64,000 nt of DNA, taken from Desulfobacteraceae bacterium (GTDB taxonomy: Bacteria > Desulfobacterota > Desulfobacteria > Desulfobacterales > Desulfosarcinaceae). The notes below the pieces were generated by a model. It saw only the letters and a list, made by a program, of their open reading frames with translations. It did no database searches and was not told where the DNA came from. The translations under genes and the position numbers were made by a program. Location of the stretch: contig JAMOUQ010000055.1 in NCBI GenBank assembly GCA_027068085.1, positions 1 through 64,000 on the forward strand, read 5' to 3'. This document shows positions 43,742 to 52,411 of this stretch, in pieces; the stretch's first letter is position 1, and each line of letters opens with the position of its first letter.

Positions 43742-44770
43742 TTACTCGAACTTCACCCTGGGATCGACCAGGGCCACGCATAGATCCGACAGGATGTTGC
43801 CGATCATGAAAAGCAGGGCCGATATAACCAGAATTCCCATAACCACCGGGTAATCCCGCTCCACCACCGATTCGTATCCCAGCAGGCCCATGCCGTCTAT
43901 GTTGAAGACTTTCTCGATCAGAAATGAGCCCGAAAGGATCACCGAAATATTGTTTCCGAAACTTGTGGCCATGGGGATCAGGCTGTTGCGCAGGGCGTGC
44001 CGGAAAACTGCCGCCCTGAAGGAAAGCCCCTTGGCCATGGCAGTGCGCACGTAGTCGGCGGCCAAGTTGTCCATCAGGGTGTTTTTCATCAGGAAAGTCA
44101 TAACCGCAAAAGAACCGAGCACGTAAGATGTAAGCGGCAGGACGGTGTGCCAGGCAAGATCGGCGATCTTCTGCCAGAGGCTGAAATCTTCGAACTGCTC
44201 ACTTACCAGCCCGCCCAGGGGAAATATCTCCCAGTGAGATGCCAGCAGCACCAGCAGGAAGACGCCCACCACCCAGCCCGGGACGGCGTAGCCTATGAAA
44301 ATCAGGGCCGAGGAGACGTTGTCGAACCCGCTCTTGTGGCGCACGGCCTTGGCGATCCCCAGGGGGATGCAGACACCGTAGACTATCACCAGGGAGAGGA
44401 TTCCGAAGTAGAGGGAGATGGGAATGCGCTCTTTGATCATATCCCAGACCGGATCGTAATAGCGGGTGGAGACACCCAGGTCTCCCTGAAGCACCTTGTA
44501 GAGCCAGGAAAAGTAGCTTGCCAGTACCGGCTTGTCGAAACCGTAATACTCTTTCAGGGTCCGGAGCTGCTCGTCGGACAGGGGCTGGGTCTGGCTGCCG
44601 GGCGCCGCCGGACCGCTTCCGTAGCCGGCCATCTGCATCTGCCGGGCCTGGGCGATTATCCTCTCGATGGGGCCTCCGGGAACGAAACGGGTAATGACGA
44701 ACACCAAAATGGTGATCCCGATAAAGGTAGGAACGATCAGCAACAAACGCCGGATGAAATAGGCTGTCAT
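43742..44770 (-). CDS. Peptide ABC transporter permease, YejB type
   Basis: A 342-residue membrane protein, first gene of the operon. MTAYFIRRLLLIVPTFIGIT forms span 1, typical of OppB/YejB; a long loop holds MQMAGYGSGPAAPGSQTQPL before LSDEQLRTLKEYYGFDKP, and the coupling loop is YVRTAMAKGLSFRAAVFRHALRNS. GGGGGA precedes the ATG at 44770; the frame is open further upstream but the sequence there is not protein-like. Together with YejE it makes the channel. In Enterobacteria this system imports microcin C and peptides; a general peptide uptake role is likely here. Confidence 0.9.
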   Translation of the reverse strand: MTAYFIRRLLLIVPTFIGITILVFVITRFVPGGPIERIIAQARQMQMAGYGSGPAAPGSQTQPLSDEQLRTLKEYYGFDKPVLASYFSWLYKVLQGDLGVSTRYYDPVWDMIKERIPISLYFGILSLVIVYGVCIPLGIAKAVRHKSGFDNVSSALIFIGYAVPGWVVGVFLLVLLASHWEIFPLGGLVSEQFEDFSLWQKIADLAWHTVLPLTSYVLGSFAVMTFLMKNTLMDNLAADYVRTAMAKGLSFRAAVFRHALRNSLIPMATSFGNNISVILSGSFLIEKVFNIDGMGLLGYESVVERDYPVVMGILVISALLFMIGNILSDLCVALVDPRVKFE

Positions 44771-45030
44771 TATCGTCCCCCTGAGTTGTGTTTCCGTCAT
44801 TGTCCCGGCAGCGATCCCCGAAACCAGGCCGGTGCCGGTTCCCGGGTCTGCCCGAAACTGTAACATACCCCAGCCGGTCTTTGTTTTCAAGGAGCCCGAG
44901 ACGGACACAGGCGCCCACATTCCGCGTCCGGGCCGACCTTGACATGGAGGCCGGGATGGACAATAGATAAGGCAATACTCGGTAAAAGCAATGACTTCGC
45001 ACCCCCATAACCACCAGGAAGGACACACCC

Positions 45031-46236
45031 ATGTTTGACGAGCTGAGCAAAACCCCTGCCGGCGAGCTTGCCGCCCGTATCACCAGGCTGCAAAAGGAGC
45101 TTGCAGCCAAGAACCTGGACGGAGCCCTGATCCTGCAAAACAGCGACCTGTTCTACTTCAGCGGCACGATCCAGCAGGCCAACCTCTACGTGCCAGCAAA
45201 GGGCGATCCCCTCCTGGCCGCCCGCAAGAGCTTCCGCCGGGCCAGGGCCGAATCCTCCCTCGAAAATGTGGTGCCCCTTGCCAGCCCAAAGAAACTACCG
45301 GAGATCATTCAGGAAAACGGCCTGCCGCTTCCGGAACGGATCGGCCTCGAACTGGACGTGCTGCCGGTCAACCTCTTCAGGCAATACGGGCAGATTTTCC
45401 CGGACGCCGAGTTTGCCGACGTCTCGACCATCATCAGGATGATCCGGGCCGTGAAATCGGACCATGAAATCGGAATCATCCGCCAGGCAGCCGCCAGGGC
45501 CGATCAGGTGGCGGCCCACGCCGGGAAGGTCATGAAACCGGGGATGACCGAACTGGAAGCAGCCGGCCTGGTGGAAGCCCGGGCCCGCAAGCTCGGTCAC
45601 CAGGGCATCATCCGCATGCGCCTGTGGGGCAGCGAACTTTTCTACGGCCACCTGCTGGCAGGCCCTTCCGGAGCCGTTCCCAGTTACCTTGCCTCACCCA
45701 CCGGCGGTCAGGCCGCCAACCCGGCCGTGGCCCAGGGGGCCGGCTTTGCCGAAATCCGGCCCGATCAGCCCGTTGTCCTGGACTACGTCTTTGCCTACCG
45801 GGGTTACCTGGCCGATCATACCCGCATCTTCTGCGCGGGCCGCCTGCCAGACGAACTGGAAAAAGCCCACGAGGCCGTTTTGAAAATCCAGGCCAGGCTC
45901 AAACGGGAAATCCGCAGCGGTGCGGTGACGGGTGAAATTTACGATCTGGCTGTCAGGCTGGCAGCCGAAGCCGGCCTGGAGGACAATTTCATGGGAGTCG
46001 GGCCGCGCCGGATAAGGTTCGTGGGCCACGGCGTCGGCCTGGAACTGGACGAATTCCCCTTCCTGGCCAAGGGTCAGAAACTGGTGCTGGAGGAAAACAT
46101 GGTGATCGCCCTGGAGCCCAAGCTGATCTTCCCGGGCATCGGCGTGGTGGGAATAGAAAACACCCATCTGGTGACAAAAGACGGCCTGGAACAGCTGACC
46201 AGTTTCGAGGAGCGGATCGTCTGCCTGGATGGATGA
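45031..46236 (+). CDS. M24-family aminopeptidase (Xaa-Pro peptidase type)
   Basis: A 401-residue cytoplasmic metallopeptidase. An N-terminal creatinase-like domain (residues ~1-150) precedes the pita-bread catalytic domain. Metal ligands fit M24: D in VLDYVFAYRG and D in YLADHTRIF, H in FVGHGVGLELDEFP, E in ALEPKL and E in GIENTHLV. It would remove N-terminal residues before proline, releasing amino acids from imported peptides. AGGAAGGA precedes the ATG. It is divergent from the peptide transporter across 260 bases (44771-45030), in which I see no other gene. Confidence 0.9.
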   Translation: MFDELSKTPAGELAARITRLQKELAAKNLDGALILQNSDLFYFSGTIQQANLYVPAKGDPLLAARKSFRRARAESSLENVVPLASPKKLPEIIQENGLPLPERIGLELDVLPVNLFRQYGQIFPDAEFADVSTIIRMIRAVKSDHEIGIIRQAAARADQVAAHAGKVMKPGMTELEAAGLVEARARKLGHQGIIRMRLWGSELFYGHLLAGPSGAVPSYLASPTGGQAANPAVAQGAGFAEIRPDQPVVLDYVFAYRGYLADHTRIFCAGRLPDELEKAHEAVLKIQARLKREIRSGAVTGEIYDLAVRLAAEAGLEDNFMGVGPRRIRFVGHGVGLELDEFPFLAKGQKLVLEENMVIALEPKLIFPGIGVVGIENTHLVTKDGLEQLTSFEERIVCLDG

Positions 46237-46258
46237 AGGAAGCGGGGCCAAGCACCAA

Positions 46259-46290
46259 AGGGGAAACCGGTCCGCCGGTTTCCCCTCTTT
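46259..46290 (+). terminator. strong terminator between the M24 gene and rpsI
   Basis: A perfect 11-12 base stem (GGGGAAACCGG 46260-46270 with CCGGTTTCCCC 46275-46285), four-base loop, then TCTTTT. It ends transcription of the M24 gene and probably also helps the convergent rplM-rpsI unit. Confidence 0.88.
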
Positions 46291-46308
46291 TGCTTGCAAA
46301 ACCGATTG

Positions 46309-46704
46309 TTAACGCTTGGAGAACTGGAAGCGGGCCCTTGCACCTTTCTGGCCGTATTTCTTGCGCTCCTTGACCCGGGGATCACGGCGCACGAAACCGG
46401 CCTTTTTCAGGACCGGGCGCAGCTCCGGCTCGCAGGCGATCAGGGCCTTGGTTATGCCGTGCCTGATGGCGCCGGCCTGGCCGGTTATCCCGCCCCCGAT
46501 CACCCGCACCTTGATATCGTACTTGCCGAGTTTGTTGGTCAGGGTCAAAGGTTGCTGGATGATGGTCTTGGCTGAATAGACCGTGAAATACTCTTCCATC
46601 GGGCGCCCGTTGACGGTTATATCGCCTGACCCGGGGCTGAGCCAGGTGCGGGCGATGGCGTTCTTGCGTTTGCCTGTGGCGTAGTAAACATTTTCCTGTG
46701 CCAT
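46309..46704 (-). CDS. rpsI: 30S ribosomal protein S9
   Basis: A 131-residue S9/uS9: [46 protein letters not shown] and the basic end [12 protein letters not shown] that reaches the P-site tRNA. Length is typical. It lies 35 bases downstream of rplM, the standard bacterial pair. Confidence 0.98.
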   Translation of the reverse strand: MAQENVYYATGKRKNAIARTWLSPGSGDITVNGRPMEEYFTVYSAKTIIQQPLTLTNKLGKYDIKVRVIGGGITGQAGAIRHGITKALIACEPELRPVLKKAGFVRRDPRVKERKKYGQKGARARFQFSKR

Positions 46705-46739
46705 TTGCTCTCCGGCTTAATCTGTTTGTTGTTGTCTGT

Positions 46740-47180
46740 TCAACCTTCGATCTTCAATGGTTCCGGCTGCTGGGCGGTGTGGGGATGTTCGCTGCCGGCG
46801 TAGACCTTGAGCTTCTTGAAAAGCTTGCGGCCCAGCCGGTTCTTGGGCAACATTCCCTTGACGGCGAAACGGATCAGGTCCTCCGGCCTTTTTTCCAGCA
46901 GTTTCCTGGCGGTGATCGACTTCAAACCGCCCATGTAGCCGCTGTGCCGGTGGTACATCTTCTGGTCCAGCTTGCGACCGGTCAATACCACCTTTTCGGC
47001 ATTGATGACGATGACTGAATCACCGGTATCCACATGGGGAGTATACAGCGGTGAACATTTGCCCCTGAGCCTGGCGGCCACCGCCGATGCCAAACGGCCC
47101 AGCACCATCCCTTCCGCATCCACCACGTACCATTTGCGGGGGTTGTCGGAATCTTTTGCGCTGTAAGTATATTTTTTCAC
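46740..47180 (-). CDS. rplM: 50S ribosomal protein L13
   Basis: A 146-residue L13/uL13: [24 protein letters not shown] start, [48 protein letters not shown] and [21 protein letters not shown]. It is needed early in 50S assembly and is followed by rpsI on the same strand. GGAGAG-type bases precede the ATG. Confidence 0.98.
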   Translation of the reverse strand: MKKYTYSAKDSDNPRKWYVVDAEGMVLGRLASAVAARLRGKCSPLYTPHVDTGDSVIVINAEKVVLTGRKLDQKMYHRHSGYMGGLKSITARKLLEKRPEDLIRFAVKGMLPKNRLGRKLFKKLKVYAGSEHPHTAQQPEPLKIEG

Positions 47181-47226
47181 CGTTTCTCTCCTAATAGTGT
47201 ATTTCAGAATTCAGAATCAGGAACTA

Positions 47227-48231
47227 TTAGATAAAAAAATCCCTGCTGTCAAGGCTAAAGTCAACAGCAGCAGGTTCAAAAGGAAGATCGAGAACCTTGC
47301 GCAGGTGTTCTATGCCCTGCCTGACGCTTTCGCAGGCGGTTGCCGGCGCAAGTTCCAGGACGAGAGCCGGCCCGTTTTCAAGGTACGGTTTCAGTAGTGT
47401 AAAATCGAGTTCCCCGGTGCCGGGCGGCAGGTGATCGAGCAGAACACGGGAATCATGAACGTGAATTCCCACCAGATGTTCGGCGTAGGTCTCCAGCAAT
47501 TCACCAGGCTTCACCAGCCCCAGCACTTCCTGGGCCCTGGCATGCCCCATGTCGTGCCAATAGCCCAGGGGCGCTCCCCTGAAGGTATCCAGAATGCGGC
47601 CAAGTTCCTCGAAACCGGGCAGCTCGTTCCAATAGTAACGATTCTCTATGGCCAAAGTAAGTCCCAGCCTCTCGGCATGGGACACCAGAGAATCGAGGCT
47701 GAACAAAACAGCGTCCAGGCAGGCCGGAGCAAGCAGGTTACGGGCCTGCATTCTTCGGTCAAGCTCGAGCCTGAGTTGCCTGTCGAGGTTTTGCTTGCCG
47801 GCTGCCAGTTTTTCCCTGAAGCGCCTGTCCTGCTCCTGCTCCGGTACTTTCCCGCAATGCAGAACCACGAACGGGGCTTCGGCGTCACAGGCATTTTCCA
47901 TGCTCCTGATGGTCCAGTCCACTGCCAGGCGTCTTTTTTCCCTGTCCGGATCGGCCAGGTTGAAATAATCCCCGCCGGGAGGCCGATTCTTGACGATCCC
48001 CGGGAAAGGACAAAAATTGTGCAGGCTGGTGACCACCAGGCGCGATGTCCTGATCATCCTCGCAAGCGCCCCGAAACAGTCCTTGTCGAGCCGGTAATCG
48101 AGTTCAATGCCTTCCACCGGCAGCCCCTCCAGGGCCTCCAGCAGCCCGGACGGCTTCAGGCCGGAACCGGCTGCCCAGGATGTCGATACGGCCAGCAGGG
48201 GTGTTTCCGATTTGCTTGGTTGTTTTGCCAT
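47227..48231 (-). CDS. Sugar phosphate isomerase/epimerase-type TIM barrel
   Basis: A 334-residue protein of the xylose-isomerase-like/AP endonuclease 2 superfamily. GIELDYRLDKDCF, VVTSLHNFCPFPG, FVVLHCGKVPE, LAIENRYYWNELPGFEELG, GYWHDMGHARAQE and VGIHVHDSRVLLDHLPPGTGELDF supply the Glu, His and Asp metal ligands (E in AIENR, H in WHDMGHA, H in GIHVHD). The substrate is unknown; members act on inosose, tagatose or DNA. It lies 46 bases from rplM on the same strand but is likely a separate unit. Confidence 0.85.
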   Translation of the reverse strand: MAKQPSKSETPLLAVSTSWAAGSGLKPSGLLEALEGLPVEGIELDYRLDKDCFGALARMIRTSRLVVTSLHNFCPFPGIVKNRPPGGDYFNLADPDREKRRLAVDWTIRSMENACDAEAPFVVLHCGKVPEQEQDRRFREKLAAGKQNLDRQLRLELDRRMQARNLLAPACLDAVLFSLDSLVSHAERLGLTLAIENRYYWNELPGFEELGRILDTFRGAPLGYWHDMGHARAQEVLGLVKPGELLETYAEHLVGIHVHDSRVLLDHLPPGTGELDFTLLKPYLENGPALVLELAPATACESVRQGIEHLRKVLDLPFEPAAVDFSLDSRDFFI

Positions 48232-48318
48232 TTCATCACGACCGGAGGTTGTGTTAAACTGGAACCGGTTGTTGAAAAGAATTTCACCCGATCACCGATG
48301 CGGGAAGACGGTATAGCA

Positions 48319-48945
48319 ATGAGCGATCCTGCCCACCTGGAAACAGAAGTCAAATTTCACCTCCGTTCACCACAGACGGTAAGACGCCATATCATCGATC
48401 TTGGCGGTCAAAGTCAAGGCAAAACATTCGAGCTGAACATACGTTACGACGACACCGAAGAGAGCCTGCAGGCCGGAGGCTGCCTGCTTCGCCTGCGCAA
48501 GGACACCGCCGCCCGCCTTACCTTCAAAAAACGGCCTCAAAAGACCGTCCCGGGCGTAAAAGCCTACCTGGAATACGAGGTGGTGGTGGAAAATTTTGAA
48601 ACCATGGACGCCATCTTGAACCAGCTTGGCTTGCGGGGGGTCCAAAAGTATGAAAAGATACGGGAAACGTTTTCGCTGGGAGAATGTATTCTCTGCCTCG
48701 ATGAAATGCCCTTTGGATTCTTCCTCGAAATCGAAGGCCCGGTGCAAGAGATTGTCCGCCTGGCCGGAAAACTTGGCCTGAGCTGGGAAAACCGTATCCT
48801 TGCCAATTACCTGGCAATCTTCGAAAAGTTACGCCAGGTGGCAGGCCTTGGCTTCAACGACGCGACTTTCTCCAATTTCCGGGCCTGCCGCCTGGATCAA
48901 CGCGTCTTGCAACAGGCTATCGAATCTTTCCGGGAAGGCATCTGA
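48319..48945 (+). CDS. CYTH-domain protein (class IV adenylate cyclase/triphosphatase type)
   Basis: A 208-residue triphosphate-tunnel protein. LETEVKFHL at the start carries the ExExK signature, and RYDDTEESLQAGGCLLRLRKD, ARLTFKKRP, YEVVVENFETMD and FLEIEGPV supply the basic and acidic tunnel residues. Members hydrolyse thiamine triphosphate or polyphosphate, or make cAMP. The frame is open far upstream, but that part is antisense to the isomerase gene, so ATG 48319 is used. It is divergent from the isomerase and 18 bases before the EEP-family gene. Confidence 0.85.
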   Translation: MSDPAHLETEVKFHLRSPQTVRRHIIDLGGQSQGKTFELNIRYDDTEESLQAGGCLLRLRKDTAARLTFKKRPQKTVPGVKAYLEYEVVVENFETMDAILNQLGLRGVQKYEKIRETFSLGECILCLDEMPFGFFLEIEGPVQEIVRLAGKLGLSWENRILANYLAIFEKLRQVAGLGFNDATFSNFRACRLDQRVLQQAIESFREGI

Positions 48946-48963
48946 GAGGAAGGAAATCACCCC

Positions 48964-49746
48964 ATGCCGCAAAAGCCTTCATCGCCCATCCGGGTAATGA
49001 CCCTCAACCTGCGTTTCGGCCTGGCCGACGACGGCCCCAACAGCTGGCCTTACCGCAAGGACGCCCTGGCAATCCTGCTGAAAAAGCATCCCGTCGATTT
49101 CTTCGCCTTCCAGGAGGCCAACGACTTTCAGATAGAATTCATCGCCGGCGTTCTGGAAAGCTATGGGTTCATCGGCCAGCGTAAGCCGGCCCCGTCTTTC
49201 TGGCAGAACAACGTCGTCTTCTACGACCGCCGGAGCTGGAACCTGACCGGCAAAGATCATTTCTTTCTCAGTCCCACCCCTGATATCCCCAGCCGTTTCA
49301 GGCAAAGCCGCTGGCCAAGGCAATGCACTTTCGGGCGCTTTGCCGCACAAGGCAGAAACATAGTGTGCATAAACACCCACCTGGATTTCAAATCCCGGAT
49401 CCAGAAGGCCGGAGCCGAGATAATTTTAAGGCGCCTGGAACGGTTCGACGCCCGCTCGCCGGCCATCCTGATGGGGGATTTCAACTGCGGTGAGGGAAGC
49501 TCGGCCTATCGGGTATTCACCGCCCCGTCCGGGGCGGCGCCATTTCATAACGTCTTCAAAAAAAATCAGCCGAGCACCCACCACGATTTCACCGGTGTGG
49601 GCCGGGGTAAAGCCATCGACTGGATCCTGTACCGCGGATCTGTAAAGCCCCTGACAGCCGAAGTCATCACCGATCGTTTCGCCGGCAGCCTGGTGTCGGA
49701 CCATTTTCCGGTGAAGGCTGCGTTTGCATGGTCCGGCCGGAGCTGA
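48964..49746 (+). CDS. Endonuclease/exonuclease/phosphatase-family protein
   Basis: A 260-residue EEP-fold hydrolase: RVMTLNLRFG (metal-binding Asn), DFFAFQEANDF (Glu), NIVCINTHLDF (His), ILMGDFNCGEG (Asp-Asn) and LVSDHFPVKA (catalytic His). All core residues are present. There is no signal peptide, so it acts in the cytoplasm; members cleave DNA ends, phospholipid head groups or nucleotides. It follows the CYTH gene at 18 bases with AGGAAGG before its ATG, so the two form an operon. Confidence 0.88.
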   Translation: MPQKPSSPIRVMTLNLRFGLADDGPNSWPYRKDALAILLKKHPVDFFAFQEANDFQIEFIAGVLESYGFIGQRKPAPSFWQNNVVFYDRRSWNLTGKDHFFLSPTPDIPSRFRQSRWPRQCTFGRFAAQGRNIVCINTHLDFKSRIQKAGAEIILRRLERFDARSPAILMGDFNCGEGSSAYRVFTAPSGAAPFHNVFKKNQPSTHHDFTGVGRGKAIDWILYRGSVKPLTAEVITDRFAGSLVSDHFPVKAAFAWSGRS

Positions 49747-49820
49747 CCGGCTTTGCAAACAGTCTGAAACGTTGCCCCGGCGTTCTCTGTCGTCGTTGTC
49801 CCGCCCTGCCGTAAACCGTG

Positions 49821-50147
49821 TCAGCGTTTTGCAGTCACGCTGGCATTCAGCTTGCCGCCCGGTTCCACGATCAGATCACGGCAGGAAACCTTGCCCGTGC
49901 ACCTGCCGCTTGCCAGGATGGTCACGCTGCCCTCGGCTTCGATGCTTCCCCTGTAATTGCCGCCTATGGTAAGCTCCACCACCCGGACATCGGCCTGGAC
50001 GTCACCTTCCTCGGCGATCACGACCCGCTGGCCGGACACCATCCCTTTGACGTGCCCCTTGATCACCAGCCGGCCCTTGCCGCTGACGGTCCCTTCTACG
50101 CTGAAACCTTCGTCGATTATTGAAAAGCGCCTGTTTTCTTCTTTCAC
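49821..50147 (-). CDS. Bactofilin (polymer-forming cytoskeletal protein)
   Basis: A 108-residue bactofilin. FSIIDEGFSVEGTVSGKGRLVIKGHVKGMV and the regular repeats VRVVELTIGGNYRGSIEAEGSV and ILASGRCTGKVSCRDLIVEPGGKLNAS form a short right-handed beta helix that polymerises without nucleotide. Such filaments position cell-wall enzymes and shape the cell. Its start overlaps the stop of the upstream coiled-coil gene by four bases, and that gene in turn overlaps the L,D-transpeptidase gene, so all three are co-translated. Confidence 0.93.
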   Translation of the reverse strand: MKEENRRFSIIDEGFSVEGTVSGKGRLVIKGHVKGMVSGQRVVIAEEGDVQADVRVVELTIGGNYRGSIEAEGSVTILASGRCTGKVSCRDLIVEPGGKLNASVTAKR

Positions 50148-51373
50148 TTGTCACTCTCCGGTTTATGGCCGGCCGCAAAACCCGGATCAGGGCTCTTGGC
50201 AGCCGCGTCTGAGTCGGCAGAAGTATCCCGGGAGGCGTCCTCCCCGCTGCCCGGGGCTTCGGTTTCCGCCGGGACCTGCGTCTTGTCCGTGGCCTGCGTC
50301 TCTGATGCGGAACCTGTCCCGGCTCCCGAATCGGCATTTGGGGTATTGTCGATTTCTCCGGCAGTCGCCGGTGGTTCCGGTTCTTTTTCCACCCGGCCGG
50401 TCACGGAACCGGTTCCGGTCCCTTTGTCCCCGGAACTCTGTGTGTCGGCCTTTTTGGCAGCCGGTTTCGCAGCCGGCGGTTCCGGCTTGATTTCGGTCTT
50501 GGTTCGATCCGGCCCGGGAGTCTCAGGCGGGGCAGGCTCCCGGGGAAGGCTGAACTCAAACTCCCGCTGCAGCAACAGCTTGCCCTGCCGATCGAAAACG
50601 TAAACCGAAGCCGTGTCGTAAACAACCGGCAGAGCCACCGGGGAAGCCCGGAAGGTCATTTTCTTGAAATTGTTAATCCTGAACAATTTTCCCCGCTTGC
50701 CGTCAGGTTCGCCATCCACCAGCTTGACCCTCGGGGTTGCCAGCCATTTGATGGGCGGAGATCCGGTGGTCTTGAAAACCACCACGGCCCTGCCGGAAAC
50801 ACTGACCTTCGGACGGCTGACGTTGATAATCCTGAAAGCGGCCCTGAGCACCTGATCCACGGGGTCGTAGCTTACCTGAAAACGCTGGATATCGACTGCC
50901 AGCTTGACTTCGGCAACCGGATCCTTCCGGTCTGCTGCGCCATGTGATGCCGCCGTTTTCTCATTGCCGCCGGCAACGGCCTTTGCCGGCCCGTGCCCCC
51001 CCTTGTCTGCCCGGGACGATCCGTCGACCCGTGCCGGCGCCGCCTCGTCCTGTTCCAGCAGGCGGCGGTTCTGCTGCTGGGCTATCACCAGCTTGGCCAT
51101 CAGGATATCCTTTTCTTGCCTCAGGGCATCCAGCTTGTATTCCATATCGCGCAACTGCCTGGTAAGCCCGGCGACCTTCTGCCTCTGGTCCAGGCAGAAA
51201 AATACCGCCACAGCGGCAATCACGATGGAGGCCACCAGGCAGGCCGCCACGATCCAGATCAGCGGCTTGACACGCTGCATGCTGATTACCTGACCGTGTT
51301 CACCGACGATCATCAGGCTCCAGTACCGATTCGAACCGCGGTTGTCTTTTCTGCGCTGCGAAGTTCTATCCAT
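50144..51373 (-). CDS. Single-span coiled-coil protein with acidic Pro-rich tail
   Basis: A 409-residue protein starting MDRTSQRRKDNRG behind AAGGAG. One span (IWIVAACLVASIVIAAVAVFF, residues ~35-55) is followed by a coiled coil (RQLRDMEYKLDALRQEKDILMAK), a Ser/Lys linker and a ~110-residue beta-looking domain (VKLAVDIQRFQVSYDPVDQV...KLLLQREFEFSLP). The last ~130 residues are a Pro/Glu/Asp/Thr-rich disordered tail. The N-terminus is basic and cytoplasmic, so the domain and tail are outside. It is sandwiched between, and overlaps, an L,D-transpeptidase gene and a bactofilin gene, suggesting that it links the filament to the wall enzyme. Confidence 0.65.
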   Translation of the reverse strand: MDRTSQRRKDNRGSNRYWSLMIVGEHGQVISMQRVKPLIWIVAACLVASIVIAAVAVFFCLDQRQKVAGLTRQLRDMEYKLDALRQEKDILMAKLVIAQQQNRRLLEQDEAAPARVDGSSRADKGGHGPAKAVAGGNEKTAASHGAADRKDPVAEVKLAVDIQRFQVSYDPVDQVLRAAFRIINVSRPKVSVSGRAVVVFKTTGSPPIKWLATPRVKLVDGEPDGKRGKLFRINNFKKMTFRASPVALPVVYDTASVYVFDRQGKLLLQREFEFSLPREPAPPETPGPDRTKTEIKPEPPAAKPAAKKADTQSSGDKGTGTGSVTGRVEKEPEPPATAGEIDNTPNADSGAGTGSASETQATDKTQVPAETEAPGSGEDASRDTSADSDAAAKSPDPGFAAGHKPESDK

Positions 51374-52379
51374 TGCCGATCTCCTTGATGGCGGAAAACA
51401 ACCTGTCTTTGCCGGCCGGCCGGCCAAGATAGCTTTCCGTGACGATGCGCATTATCCCTGCCTGCTTTCTGAGAAAAAATTTCCTGCGACCGGCCGGCAG
51501 ACTCCGCCCCCTATAATCGAGGACCTGGTCGAAGGTGACACAGAAAACATCGCCCTGTCTGTAAACTTCCAGGCCGGAAGCGGTAACGCAGACCCGCATG
51601 TGACCGTCGCCCGGAATCCTGCGCAGACTGCACCACTGCGACCACCAGCGCATGGACGGGGCCCGGTTGTCGGCAAAAAGACCGCTGTACTGGAGATAAC
51701 TGCCGCGGGCCAGGTGCCGGCACCATTTTTCCACCAGCGCCCTGATTTCCTGCAGGTCGGCATCATTCCAGCCAACCGGCCGGTATTCAGCCCTGGCGGT
51801 GATGATGATCGGAGTCCGGTTCAGCCGGATCACGGACGCCAGATTCCCGATGGTTGAATTCTCGACCACGATGCACCCGTTGGAATCCCTGGGCTTCAGC
51901 GCCTTGTTTGTTCCGTGCAGCCAGATTGCGTATCCGCTGCGGCCGGCCAGCCGGTCGAGCCGGTTGGGATAATCCAGGGGAAAAGCCATGCTGCCGTAAA
52001 TGGGCGCCAAGTCTTTCTTCAGGTATTTTTTGACGAAGAAATAGACGCCTTCCGGTGTCTTCCGGTCACCGGAGCGTTGCTTGGCACCCCTTGCCTTGCC
52101 CGTGGAGCAGGGATATGCTCCCACCAGCCTTATGCGGTCCTGTCCGCCGGCATACACCAGGAGTCTCTGAGCCTGCTTGTCCACCAGCAGCGCGTGTGAT
52201 GCGCCGCTTTTGCCCGCACCGTCCGCCAAACAAAGAATCTCGGCCGGCTGCCGGCAACCGGAAACTTCAACCAGCTGCCCGGCTTTCACCCATCCGGGCG
52301 GCAGGATGATGAGGGCCAGGACCACCACTGCCCGAAGCATCATGGCTTCGGAGATAAAACACCGGTTCGAAATTTTCAT
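51366..52379 (-). CDS. L,D-transpeptidase with C-terminal NTF2-like domain
   Basis: A 337-residue secreted protein; signal peptide MLRAVVVLALIILPPGWVKAG. The YkuD domain (residues ~60-200) has HALLVDKQAQRLLVYAGG, TPEGVYFFVKK, AIWLHGTNKALKPRDSNGC and the active site SNGCIVV; the usual SHGC is SNGC, a known variant, with the upstream His in WLHG. A C-terminal ~120-residue part (VEKWCRHLARGSYLQYSGLF...DYRGRSLPAGRRKF) resembles the NTF2-like domain found in similar proteins. It would make 3-3 crosslinks or anchor proteins to peptidoglycan. First gene of the bactofilin operon. Confidence 0.88.
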   Translation of the reverse strand: MKISNRCFISEAMMLRAVVVLALIILPPGWVKAGQLVEVSGCRQPAEILCLADGAGKSGASHALLVDKQAQRLLVYAGGQDRIRLVGAYPCSTGKARGAKQRSGDRKTPEGVYFFVKKYLKKDLAPIYGSMAFPLDYPNRLDRLAGRSGYAIWLHGTNKALKPRDSNGCIVVENSTIGNLASVIRLNRTPIIITARAEYRPVGWNDADLQEIRALVEKWCRHLARGSYLQYSGLFADNRAPSMRWWSQWCSLRRIPGDGHMRVCVTASGLEVYRQGDVFCVTFDQVLDYRGRSLPAGRRKFFLRKQAGIMRIVTESYLGRPAGKDRLFSAIKEIGNG

Positions 52380-52411
52380 GACAGCAGAAAACCAGATACC
52401 ATTTACAGATT

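Noticed and set aside
40966-43809. 947-residue open frame on the plus strand
   Set aside because: It is antisense to the peptide transporter operon, whose products are clearly recognised; long antisense frames are normal in GC-rich coding DNA. The same holds for the long frames opposite the GAF protein (19048-21021) and copA (28776-30458).
47431-48318. upstream extension of the CYTH gene
   Set aside because: The frame is open because it lies antisense to the isomerase gene; the ExExK signature starts right after ATG 48319.
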